A program made the translations under genes and the position numbers. A stretch of 8,547 nt of DNA, taken from Gammaproteobacteria bacterium. Its GTDB lineage: Bacteria; Pseudomonadota; Gammaproteobacteria; UBA9339. Positions within the stretch are counted from its first letter, which is position 1, and every line of letters begins with the position of its first letter. Shown here one piece after another: positions 1 through 5,683 of this stretch. The notes below the pieces were generated by a model. The model worked only from the letters and a program-made list of their open reading frames with translations, searched no databases and was not told where the DNA came from. The stretch spans positions 1-8,547 of the forward strand of contig JAHIYS010000065.1 in the NCBI GenBank assembly GCA_018814965.1, written 5' to 3'.

Positions 1-230
1 AATGTTTCAGAAAATTCCAATTCATCAAATTCAAAGTTATAGATATTTCGCAAAGACCGCTCGAAAAATCCAATGATTGGCGGAGGACTAATGTTTTCGT
101 CTTCAATTGAGGCTAAAATAGGAGCTGAAAATAAAGTAGACAAATAACATAAAACTGAAGTTGAGATTGAAAAACCCCAGCTCGTTTTACGTTTAGATAA
201 ATTCTCTGATTGGTTTGAAATAATACGCAT
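1..230 (-). CDS. Secreted protein, N-terminal part only (runs off left edge)
   Basis: An open frame on the minus strand begins at the only in-frame ATG (complement of 228-230), after an in-frame TAA nine codons upstream, and stays open for 76 codons to the window edge. The first ~18 residues are polar with lysine and arginine (SKRKTSWG). They are followed by a hydrophobic stretch (residues ~19-40, including VLCYLSTLFSAPILAS) that looks like a Sec signal peptide with a small-residue cleavage region near APILAS. The mature start is acidic and proline-containing (IEDENISPPP). No Shine-Dalgarno is visible before the ATG. The family cannot be named from this fragment. The gene is divergent from the secreted-protein gene at 454, so both may be envelope or exported proteins, but that is inference. 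The clean signal peptide and open frame make a real gene likely. Confidence 0.6.
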   Translation of the reverse strand, partial: MRIISNQSENLSKRKTSWGFSISTSVLCYLSTLFSAPILASIEDENISPPPIIGFFERSLRNIYNFEFDELEFSET

Positions 231-256
231 TATAGATTCATAGTGATCGATTTGTA

Positions 257-262
257 ATTATA
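257..262 (-). promoter_or_regulatory. Candidate -10 box for the left-edge secreted gene
   Basis: The complement of 257-262 reads TATAAT, 26 bases upstream of the ATG at 230. No good -35 box is seen at the usual spacing, so this is a weak call resting on one hexamer in A+T-rich DNA. Confidence 0.3.
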
Positions 263-359
263 AGTATAGTAATAAATTATTAAGGAAATATTAAATGATA
301 CAAAAGAGCCACAAACCTTATTCTAGGCAGTTAGAGCAAATACCATAAAATAACAACAA

Positions 360-391
360 CTGTCACAGATAAAATTAAAATCTGCTATAAT
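360..391 (+). promoter_or_regulatory. Extended -10 promoter with a CTGT-C-ACAG palindrome upstream
   Basis: TATAAT at 386-391 is preceded by TGC at 383-385, giving an extended -10. That would start RNA near 398 and leave a ~56-base leader before the ATG at 454. Around the -35 position lies the perfect palindrome CTGTCACAG (360-368), a possible protein-binding site. It is not a LexA box, whose half-sites are eight bases apart. A consensus -35 is missing, which extended -10 promoters tolerate. Confidence 0.55.
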
Positions 392-453
392 TTATTTGGT
401 TGTATTGTCTTTTGCACCTCAGCTGTAAAATATTAATTTATAGAGATATTGAT

Positions 454-1587
454 ATGCTCAATTTTAAAAGAGTTTTCTGCCTAAGCTTATTATATACAAT
501 TGCCTTATTGGCCATAAGCTCGAATACGTATGCGATTCAAACTAGCTTAGACTTGCATGGAGATGGAAAATTAACAAAAATTACTTTGCCCTTTAAATGT
601 TTTCAACAGCAACCAGATGATAACTTTACGCTAATACATGAACAATTTTATAAAGTTTATGATATTAATGATAGTGAACATGAAGTTGCGGTTATCGGTC
701 CTCTTAGGCCTTGTATTGCAATCGTTGTTACAGATGGCAAAAGAGTTGTTGTGTTCCATAAGCATTCTAGTAATGCGCTTGATGCTGACTTACAAGGATC
801 TCTGCAACAGATTTTACTTAAAAATCTTGACTTGAACCCTAATAATGAATTTCTGCGAGCTGGAATCTATACTACCAAAGACGATGTTAGGTGGGAAGAA
901 ATGGAAAGGTCAGAGATGCACAATGGCAAAACTCATTATGAAGCAATCGAGGATGTTAGAGTTGCTCTTGAAGCTATTGGTATCCCATATGACCATATCG
1001 TGGTAAAACAATGGAATCTACGAAGACCGCCAGGAAATGAATTCCTTTATGAGTTCTCCTATCTAGACAACTATGGAAACATCATGGAATATGCGGCCAT
1101 TCGTATAATAGATCTTTATGATAAACATAATAATATAAAATTTTTCTCTATTGATCCTTTTGCTGAAGATATTTTTAACTTCAAGAAAATAAAAACAACT
1201 TTTGCAGATTTTTATGGCAACGATAGATTCTCTGCTATATGTAAATTAACAGAGAGACAGATAAAGGATAAGAATTTAAAAGTGGATAAATTGATAGCCG
1301 AATTAGCTAGAAAATGTAGAAAAGGAATTATAAATGAGCATACTTTGTTAGATTATGCTTCCATTAAAGAGCATCTTGGTGACAACTACAAAGGGGTATA
1401 TCAGAGGAAGGTGCGCGAACAATCCAGCTGTCTTTATGACATTGTGTCCCCCACCCCCAAATCGCAAAAATATAACACAAACCCGTTCTATCTTCTTGAC
1501 ATAACAAAAAAAATACTATGCTCTCCCTTACATCAAATGTTTGAAGCTAGAATTGACGATAGTCTTATAGACCATGATTCGCTTTGA
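454..1587 (+). CDS. Secreted protein of unknown function, 377 aa
   Basis: I do not recognise the family. The start is taken at ATG 454 rather than the in-frame TTG at 400. ATG 454 has AGAG eight bases upstream, sits downstream of a good promoter, and begins a textbook signal peptide: MLNFKR, then a hydrophobic core at residues ~7-21, then a cleavage site after TYA at ~27. The mature protein opens with LDLHGDGKLTKITL, which resembles the D-x-D-G-D-G calcium-loop start seen in FG-GAP/VCBS-type exported proteins, though only one copy is present. The rest is mixed charged/hydrophobic with no further membrane span, so a periplasmic or secreted protein is expected. Cysteines occur near both ends (for example KCF, LRPCI, KILCS) and could form disulfides. 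The last few codons and the stop lie inside a decayed transposase fragment, so the natural C-terminus may have been lost or altered. Confidence 0.75.
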   Translation: MLNFKRVFCLSLLYTIALLAISSNTYAIQTSLDLHGDGKLTKITLPFKCFQQQPDDNFTLIHEQFYKVYDINDSEHEVAVIGPLRPCIAIVVTDGKRVVVFHKHSSNALDADLQGSLQQILLKNLDLNPNNEFLRAGIYTTKDDVRWEEMERSEMHNGKTHYEAIEDVRVALEAIGIPYDHIVVKQWNLRRPPGNEFLYEFSYLDNYGNIMEYAAIRIIDLYDKHNNIKFFSIDPFAEDIFNFKKIKTTFADFYGNDRFSAICKLTERQIKDKNLKVDKLIAELARKCRKGIINEHTLLDYASIKEHLGDNYKGVYQRKVREQSSCLYDIVSPTPKSQKYNTNPFYLLDITKKILCSPLHQMFEARIDDSLIDHDSL

Positions 1588-1845
1588 TTTCTCGAATAAA
1601 TTTAAGTAATTCTTCATTCCGCCCTGAAACAACTGGCGAAGGGGAATAAGTACGCTTTATTTTAAAAGCTGTCGTTTTTTTAATTCATAAGTTAGATCAC
1701 CAACCAGCTTTTTAAGCTTGTTATTTTCATTTATTAGATTTCATCTCATTTTGTTGGAGTTATCTAAAATGAAATATTTCATATCCCGCTTAGCAATAAC
1801 TTGGTCATAGTTTAAAACAACAAATCTTTCCCCGATTAAGTTCAT
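1565..1845 (-). pseudogene. Decayed IS3-like transposase fragment (OrfA end / OrfB start)
   Basis: Read on the minus strand, 1740 to 1657 encodes NLINENNKLKKLVGDLTYEL followed by KKRQLLK and a stop. This resembles the leucine-zipper tail of IS3-family OrfA. In the -1 frame, about 1660 to 1565 encodes SPSPVVSGRNEELLKFIREI then KANH, which matches the usual start of IS3-family OrfB, where KANHPFWGYRR is expected. Here the match stops at KANH and a stop codon follows two codons later. Upstream in the OrfA frame, a 34-codon open stretch from an ATG at 1845 ends in TGA at 1741-1743; its relation to OrfA is unclear. No terminal inverted repeats or catalytic DDE domain remain, so the element is dead. 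It lies antisense to, and overlaps, the 3' end of the 377-aa gene. Confidence 0.7.
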
Positions 1846-1853
1846 CAGAAAAT

Positions 1854-1882
1854 TTGCTTATCATCAATCAAACAACTATAAT
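1854..1882 (+). promoter_or_regulatory. Possible yciB promoter very close to the start codon
   Basis: TATAAT at 1877-1882 lies only eight bases before the yciB ATG, with TTGCTT at 1854-1859 seventeen bases upstream of it. If used, RNA would begin at or near the start codon and the message would be leaderless. That conflicts with the AGAGG at 1884-1888, so one of the two signals is probably fortuitous. Confidence 0.3.
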
Positions 1883-1890
1883 CAGAGGTT

Positions 1891-2430
1891 ATGAAACTAC
1901 TATTCGACTTCTTCCCCATAGCGTTATTTTTCTTAGGTTTTAAATTTTATGGCATCTACGTAGCAACTACTATAATGATAGTTGCTTCATTGCTACAAAC
2001 TGGCCTATTTTGGCTCAAACACAAAAGAGTTGAAATTGCACACATGGTTACCTTAGCGTTAGTACTTATGCTAGGAGCAGCCACCTTGCTTTTTCATAAT
2101 GAACTTTTTATAAAATGGAAACCAACTGCCATTTATTGGGTATTTGCTTTATTGCTACTAGGATCTCAAGTGATAGGAACTAAACCATTAATAGAAAGAT
2201 TAATGGGAAGCAAAATCACATTGCCAAAAAACGTTTGGTATAAGCTTAATATAAGTTGGGCAATGTTTTTTATCGTAATGGGCTGGGCAAATCTTTATGT
2301 TGCATACAAATTTAACACTAATGTTTGGGTAAACTTCAAATTATTCGGCGCGCTTGGTGGCACCCTAATATTTGGAATATTACAATCTCTTTATATGGCA
2401 AAATATCTGAAAGAGCCTCAAGGAGAATAG
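1891..2430 (+). CDS. yciB: YciB / inner-membrane septation protein A (IspZ)
   Basis: This 179-aa membrane protein has the same length as Escherichia coli YciB and matches it along its full length. It shares the opening (MKLLFDFFPIALFF), the central FIKWKPTAIYW, the KPLIERLMG block, the KITLPKNVWYKLNISWA segment and the NVWVNFKLFG motif near residue 147. About five hydrophobic spans are visible, as expected for this inner-membrane protein. In enterobacteria YciB affects cell-envelope synthesis and division-related processes and interacts with elongation and division proteins. Its precise biochemical role is not settled. The gene begins ATG with AGAGG just upstream (short two-base gap) and stands alone, convergent with the DUF3795 gene 74 bases downstream. 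There is no sign of decay. Confidence 0.93.
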   Translation: MKLLFDFFPIALFFLGFKFYGIYVATTIMIVASLLQTGLFWLKHKRVEIAHMVTLALVLMLGAATLLFHNELFIKWKPTAIYWVFALLLLGSQVIGTKPLIERLMGSKITLPKNVWYKLNISWAMFFIVMGWANLYVAYKFNTNVWVNFKLFGALGGTLIFGILQSLYMAKYLKEPQGE

Positions 2431-2504
2431 TTAGATTAATAGCCATGGATATCTTTTTTGGTATTCTTTGGTTGTTTCTTTAATTATCTTATTCCAAAAA
2501 ATCC

Positions 2505-2840
2505 TTATGACTTTTCAACTAACTTTTCAAGATTATTTTTTGCTTCAGGCGCATTATCTAAAACAAACCTAAGATCTTCACAAGGATAAACTTTGCATTC
2601 AATGCACGATTGGAAGTTTTTGCTAATACAACATGCTCGAATTTTACATAAATTATTACAATGATGTGATTTTCTTCCAGGGCCTTTACACCCCTCACAT
2701 ACAATATGTTCCGGCTTTATATCAGCGTCAAATTGAATTGACCAGATTTTTGCAACCTTTTCAAGCTCCTCTTTGCTGCCAGACTTGGTAGCAATTAAAC
2801 CAATACACTTTGAACAATCTAATCCACAATACGCAATCAT
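2505..2840 (-). CDS. DUF3795 cysteine-rich, probable metal-binding protein
   Basis: The product is a 111-aa cytosolic protein with 12 cysteines (5, 9, 12, 48, 51, 61, 65, 70, 71, 79, 82, 87). It opens with the DUF3795 signature YCGLDCSKC, then CEGCKGPG at ~48-55 and the closing ECKVYPCEDL at ~81-90. These spaced cysteines look like a zinc-ribbon or iron-sulfur site. The family's biochemical role is unknown. The start is ATG at 2840, with GGAG eight bases upstream. The gene lies 61 bases downstream of tRNA-Ser on the same strand, with no strong terminator between, so read-through from the tRNA promoter is possible. The family is common in Firmicutes, Bacteroidetes and archaea, and its scattered presence elsewhere fits acquisition by transfer (inference). 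Confidence 0.85.
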   Translation of the reverse strand: MIAYCGLDCSKCIGLIATKSGSKEELEKVAKIWSIQFDADIKPEHIVCEGCKGPGRKSHHCNNLCKIRACCISKNFQSCIECKVYPCEDLRFVLDNAPEAKNNLEKLVEKS

Positions 2841-2901
2841 GATTCAATCTCCAATAATGATATTGTAGTTTAAAAACCAAAGCTCCTTAACAGCTAAAAT
2901 T

Positions 2902-2994
2902 TGGCGGAGAGGGTGGGATTCGAACCCACGTGGAGCGGTAAAGCTCCAAGCCGATTTCGAGTCGGCCCCGTTATGACCACTTCGGTACCTCTCC
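2902..2994 (-). tRNA. tRNA-Ser, anticodon CGA
   Basis: The minus strand folds as a class II tRNA. The acceptor GGAGAGG pairs with CCTCTCC, the discriminator is G, and CCA is encoded (complement of 2902-2904). The anticodon stem is GCCGA/TCGGC around loop CTCGAAA, so the anticodon is CGA and it reads UCG. A long variable arm (GGAGC-TTTA-CGCTCC type) follows, as expected for tRNA-Ser, and the T arm is GTGGG-TTCGAAT-CCCAC. Length is 93 with CCA. tRNA genes are frequent integration sites, but no attachment-site duplication is seen in this window. Confidence 0.97.
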
Positions 2995-3082
2995 CCCATC
3001 AATACATCGTACAACAACAAAAAGAGTTCCTAGCAACCATCCATGGTGTTCTGTATCCTACCAATGCATATATCAGCGTTAT

Positions 3083-3113
3083 ATTATAGCAGGACAAAGC
3101 ATACGGCTATCAA
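3083..3113 (-). promoter_or_regulatory. Promoter of tRNA-Ser
   Basis: On the minus strand TTGATA (3113-3108) and TATAAT (3088-3083) are separated by 19 bases, and TGC directly before TATAAT gives an extended -10. RNA would start near 3076, leaving about 80 bases of 5' leader to be trimmed from the tRNA. Confidence 0.55.
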
Positions 3114-3194
3114 AAGCTTAATAGATCCAAAATTATATACCAAAAACCAAATTTTGCTAAATTTCAATGAGATAAAAAATAGTAAAATCTTGCC

Positions 3195-3264
3195 TTGACA
3201 TCTATACATACAAAAGATTAATATCTGATCCCTATTTTGATCCCCGGTTTAAATAACTATAGGG
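3195..3264 (+). promoter_or_regulatory. Promoter and possible operator of the LexA/UmuD-like gene
   Basis: A consensus -35 TTGACA (3195-3200) is followed after 18 bases by TAATAT (3219-3224, four of six matches). Overlapping and following the start region are two direct copies of TGATCCC (3226-3232 and 3238-3244, period 12) and an inverted pair CCCTA (3230-3234) / TAGGG (3260-3264). These repeats are candidate repressor contacts. The gammaproteobacterial LexA box CTGT-N8-ACAG is absent. Confidence 0.5.
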
Positions 3265-3283
3265 AAACTAATTAAAAGGACGA

Positions 3284-3877
3284 ATGAATATGCTAACCCC
3301 AAAACAAAAAGAACTACTGGAATTCATCAAAAGCTTTACGAAAAAGCATCTTCATACCCCAACCCATAAAGAAATAAAGGAAGGGTTAAATATTAGCTCT
3401 TGTTCTTATCTAAATCGAGTGCTTGATAAACTGGAACACCTAAAGCTTATTGAACGTAAAACCAAAGGAACCAAACACAACATTGGATTATTGCAATCAC
3501 CCTTCTCTCTTCCGCTGCTAGGAAGAATTGCTGCCGGTTTACCGATCGAAGCTATTTCCGAGCCAGAAGAGCTAGTCCTTACTCAAGAAATTTTAGGAGA
3601 TAATCGTTACTTACTCAAAGTAAAAGGGGATTCAATGATTGAAGAAAATATTTGCGACGGGGATTTAGTTATATGTGAACGGTGTCAAAAAGTCCCTAAT
3701 GGAACTATCGTGGTTGCTTTAATTAACAACCAAGAAGCTACCCTTAAAAAAATATTTTATGAGAAAAATAGAATCTGTCTTAAACCTGCAAACATAGCTC
3801 ATCAAATGCAAATATATAAACCTGAAGAAGTCGAGATCCAAGGTAAATTTATCGGGCTAATCAGGTTAAATCATTAA
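3284..3877 (+). CDS. LexA/UmuD-like self-cleaving repressor (S24 family), 197 aa
   Basis: Residues ~1-60 match the LexA winged-helix DNA-binding domain: LTPKQKELLEFI, then TPTHKEIKEGL, then LNRVLDKLEHLKLIERK. Residues ~76-197 are an S24 self-cleavage domain. The scissile Ala84-Gly85 lies in RIAAGLPIEA, the catalytic serine is S117 in GDSM, and the catalytic lysine is K155 in EATLKK, aligned with LexA K156. All are intact, so RecA-stimulated autocleavage is expected. The length is that of LexA (about 200), not of classical UmuD (about 140), yet the gene sits directly upstream of a umuC-type polymerase. Such full-length UmuD/LexA hybrids (compare UmuDAb of Acinetobacter) can act as damage-sensitive repressors and may also supply UmuD'. 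AAAAGGA is only three bases before ATG 3284 but nine before ATG 3290, so the start may be at Met3. Whether it is the genomic LexA or a local regulator cannot be told here. Confidence 0.88.
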   Translation: MNMLTPKQKELLEFIKSFTKKHLHTPTHKEIKEGLNISSCSYLNRVLDKLEHLKLIERKTKGTKHNIGLLQSPFSLPLLGRIAAGLPIEAISEPEELVLTQEILGDNRYLLKVKGDSMIEENICDGDLVICERCQKVPNGTIVVALINNQEATLKKIFYEKNRICLKPANIAHQMQIYKPEEVEIQGKFIGLIRLNH

Positions 3878-3893
3878 TAAATATCTACGCAAC

Positions 3894-3930
3894 GCAAACC
3901 AGGATGGTTTGCTACGGCTCAAGGATGAGC
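3894..3930 (+). other. Two tandem hairpins after the repressor gene
   Basis: GCAAACC-AGGAT-GGTTTGC (3894-3912, seven-pair stem) is followed by GCTC-AAGGAT-GAGC (3917-3930). Both loops carry AGGAT and both units end in GCTAC or AGCTAC, so they look like a degenerate tandem duplication. No U-run follows directly, so they could attenuate or process the message between repressor and polymerase rather than end it fully. Confidence 0.5.
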
Positions 3931-3945
3931 TACAAAATTTTATAA

Positions 3946-3966
3946 CAGTAACTACTTAGCTTACTG
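3946..3966. promoter_or_regulatory. Inverted repeat CAGTAA-N9-TTACTG upstream of umuC
   Basis: CAGTAA (3946-3951) and TTACTG (3961-3966) are perfect inverted half-sites nine bases apart. Flanking TTTTAT on one side and ATAAAA on the other extend the symmetry, with two extra bases on the left. It lies 43 bases before the polymerase ATG and is a plausible operator. Confidence 0.45.
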
Positions 3967-4008
3967 ATAAAACAGAGCAATAGGTAACAATCAAAAATTG
4001 GATAAATT

Positions 4009-5241
4009 ATGAAATGGGAACGAGCAATTATCTTAGTAGACATGGATTGTTTTTTTGCTGCTGTTGAGCAATTAGACTTTCCAAAATTACGCGACAAACC
4101 TGTAGCAGTTACCAACGGAGAACAAGGAACCTGTATTATAACTAGCTCTTATGAAGCTAGAAAATATGGGATTAAAACTGGGATGAGGTTAAAAGAAGCA
4201 AGGAAGCTTTGTCCCAGTCTAATTCAATCTCCATCTAGAACCGACAGATATATAGAGATCTCTAATAAAATTATGGAGGCTCTCCAAGCTATTACACCGG
4301 ATATTGAAATATTTTCTATTGATGAAGCATTTCTAGATATTACTAATTGTCTTCATTTATATAAAACCCCAAGCGAAGCTGCAAGAAAAACTCAGAAAAT
4401 CATTTATGATGTAAGTGGACTATCATGCTCCATCGGTCTAAGCGCTGATAAAACCACAGCAAAATATGCAGCAAAACTAAAAAAACCAAGCGGTTTAGTA
4501 GTTATTCCTCCCTGGGAAATTGAAAAAACTTTGGCCAATGTTAAAGTAACAGAACTTTGCGGCATTGGAGAAAATATTGGTAAATTCCTAGCTAGGTATG
4601 GTGTGATTTACTGCCAAGATATGGCTAAAATACCAATCAGCATTCTAGCCAAGCGTTTTGGCAATGTTGGTCGCCGAATATGGCTAATGTGCCAAGGAAA
4701 AGATCCTGAGCCAGTACATACTACCATAATCCCCCCTAAATCAATTGGACATGGCAAACTACTACCACCAAATACTCTTAACGTAGAAACTATTAAAAAT
4801 TATTTTTTGTATATGACAGAAAAAGTAGCAGCCCGCTTACGCTCCAATAATATGTACGCTGAAAATTTTTTCATTGGGATGCTAAATAAAGACTGGAAAT
4901 GGATTGCTATAAAATATAGTACTCTTGTAGACACAAATGATGGTAAACAAATTTATCTAGGTTGCGAAAAACTATTAAAAGAACATCCATATCATGGCGT
5001 AATAAGGCAGGTGCAAATTACAGCCCTAAATCCTCAAACCAACCTTAGACAACTTAGTTTGTTTGATGACACCGATACTCAAGAAAACACCCTGCTATTA
5101 AATCTTACCATTGATAATATAAATCAAAAATTTGGGAATAACAGTATTACTAAAGCGGCGCTTCTAAATAAAAGTAAAATTCCAGATGTTATACCTTGGG
5201 CATCAAACTCGATAAAGAGATTAAGTCTTGGCCATTTGTAA
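4009..5241 (+). CDS. umuC: Y-family translesion DNA polymerase (UmuC/DinB type), 410 aa
   Basis: This error-prone polymerase inserts nucleotides opposite damaged bases. Palm residues are intact: ILVDMDCFFAAVE carries D11 and the aromatic steric gate F15-F16, and FSIDEAFLDIT carries D105 and E106. The finger motif SSYEARKYGIKTGM is at ~46-59, a helix-hairpin-helix region lies around TELCGIGENIGKFLARYG (~181-198), and the little-finger domain follows. A canonical beta-clamp binding motif, QLSLF, is at 348-352. Length is near UmuC (about 420) and above DinB (about 350). The DMDCFFAAVE opening is DinB-like, so the pol IV/pol V label is uncertain, but the repressor/UmuD-like gene just upstream favours the UmuC role. 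ATG 4009 has TTGGA six bases upstream. Co-regulation with the repressor gene is likely, 131 bases away on the same strand. Confidence 0.93.
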   Translation: MKWERAIILVDMDCFFAAVEQLDFPKLRDKPVAVTNGEQGTCIITSSYEARKYGIKTGMRLKEARKLCPSLIQSPSRTDRYIEISNKIMEALQAITPDIEIFSIDEAFLDITNCLHLYKTPSEAARKTQKIIYDVSGLSCSIGLSADKTTAKYAAKLKKPSGLVVIPPWEIEKTLANVKVTELCGIGENIGKFLARYGVIYCQDMAKIPISILAKRFGNVGRRIWLMCQGKDPEPVHTTIIPPKSIGHGKLLPPNTLNVETIKNYFLYMTEKVAARLRSNNMYAENFFIGMLNKDWKWIAIKYSTLVDTNDGKQIYLGCEKLLKEHPYHGVIRQVQITALNPQTNLRQLSLFDDTDTQENTLLLNLTIDNINQKFGNNSITKAALLNKSKIPDVIPWASNSIKRLSLGHL

Positions 5242-5256
5242 AGGGTTGGACATGAT

Positions 5257-5292
5257 GGATTGCCACGCTTACTTCGTAAGCTCGCAATGACG
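5257..5292. repeat. Palindromic repeat arm A, directly after umuC
   Basis: The arm begins GGATTGCCAC, has a perfect internal hairpin GCTTAC-TTC-GTAAGC (5267-5281), and ends CTCGCAATGACG (5281-5292). The last 12 bases are perfectly inverted at 5387-5398. The conserved ends match the short dispersed palindromic repeats common in Rickettsiales and Legionellales. It starts 15 bases after the umuC stop and could also fold at the 3' end of that message. Confidence 0.75.
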
Positions 5293-5387
5293 ATTTTGTT
5301 GATATGGCAAGGCTAATTAAATCTTAGTTTTTGCCGCCATTGCAAATGAGCAAGCATAGCTCGCGACAGGGTAAAGTAATATTTTCC

Positions 5388-5524
5388 GTCATTGCGAGAA
5401 GCGTAGCGACGAAGCAATCTATGAGAGCAACGAATTGATTTGGAACTAGGTAGAAGCTGATATTGTTGAATTGTTTTATCCCTGGATTGCCACGTCGCAA
5501 GCCTTGCTTGCTCCTCGCAATGAC
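5388..5524. repeat. Inverted-repeat element of 137 bp (arms B and C)
   Basis: The element is bounded by GTCATTGCGAG (5388-5398) and its perfect complement CTCGCAATGAC (5514-5524). The match extends to 14 of 15 positions at the ends and continues imperfectly inward (GCGACGAAGCAATCT against GCGACGTGGCAATCC). Arm C also has its own hairpin, GCAAG-CCTTG-CTTGC (5497-5511). The ~60-base centre is not repetitive here. No transposase is present, so it resembles a small non-autonomous palindromic or MITE-like element. Confidence 0.75.
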
Positions 5525-5538
5525 ATGCAAGGGATCAG

Positions 5539-5570
5539 GCAGAAACGCTGACTCCAGTCACAGATGCTGC
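5539..5570. repeat. Imperfect palindrome in the G+C-rich patch
   Basis: Two 15-base arms (5539-5553 and 5556-5570) flank a two-base centre and match at 11 of 15 positions. The perfect part is TGACT-CC-AGTCA in the middle and GCAG/CTGC at the ends. The surrounding ~90 bases are clearly richer in G and C than the rest of the window. Confidence 0.4.
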
Positions 5571-5683
5571 TTTAAGAGCACCCCTTGTCAACGGAAAACC
5601 TGGGATCGTTCAGGGCTTAGCCCCTTTTTAGTTCTTAATTAGCACAGAGAAGTGTATTTATCTGATAATAGTTCCATCAATAG

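Noticed and set aside
400..453. TTG start adding 18 residues to the secreted protein
   Set aside because: It would sit at the predicted transcription start and would bury the signal peptide behind an extra segment.
638..835. 65-codon plus-strand frame
   Set aside because: It is an out-of-frame shadow inside the 377-aa secreted protein gene.
2454..2501. TTTTTTGG / CCAAAAAA inverted pair between yciB and the DUF3795 gene
   Set aside because: The arms are low-complexity A/T and 32 bases apart, too weak to call a shared terminator.
2901..3089. 62-codon plus-strand frame beginning MAERVGFEP
   Set aside because: It is the antisense of tRNA-Ser, a well-known source of false proteins with this opening.
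3100..4008. Canonical LexA box (CTGT-N8-ACAG) near the repressor or polymerase
   Set aside because: Reading both upstream regions by eye found no match; CTGTCACAG at 360-368 has the wrong spacing and is elsewhere.
3930..4115. 61-codon minus-strand frame
   Set aside because: It is antisense to the start of umuC and has no supporting signals.
5324..5530. 68-codon minus-strand frame
   Set aside because: It is built from the palindromic repeat arms and has no ribosome site.
5613..5629. Rho-independent terminator GGGC-TTA-GCCC then C and five T
   Set aside because: The stem has only four pairs and no gene ends just before it on the plus strand.
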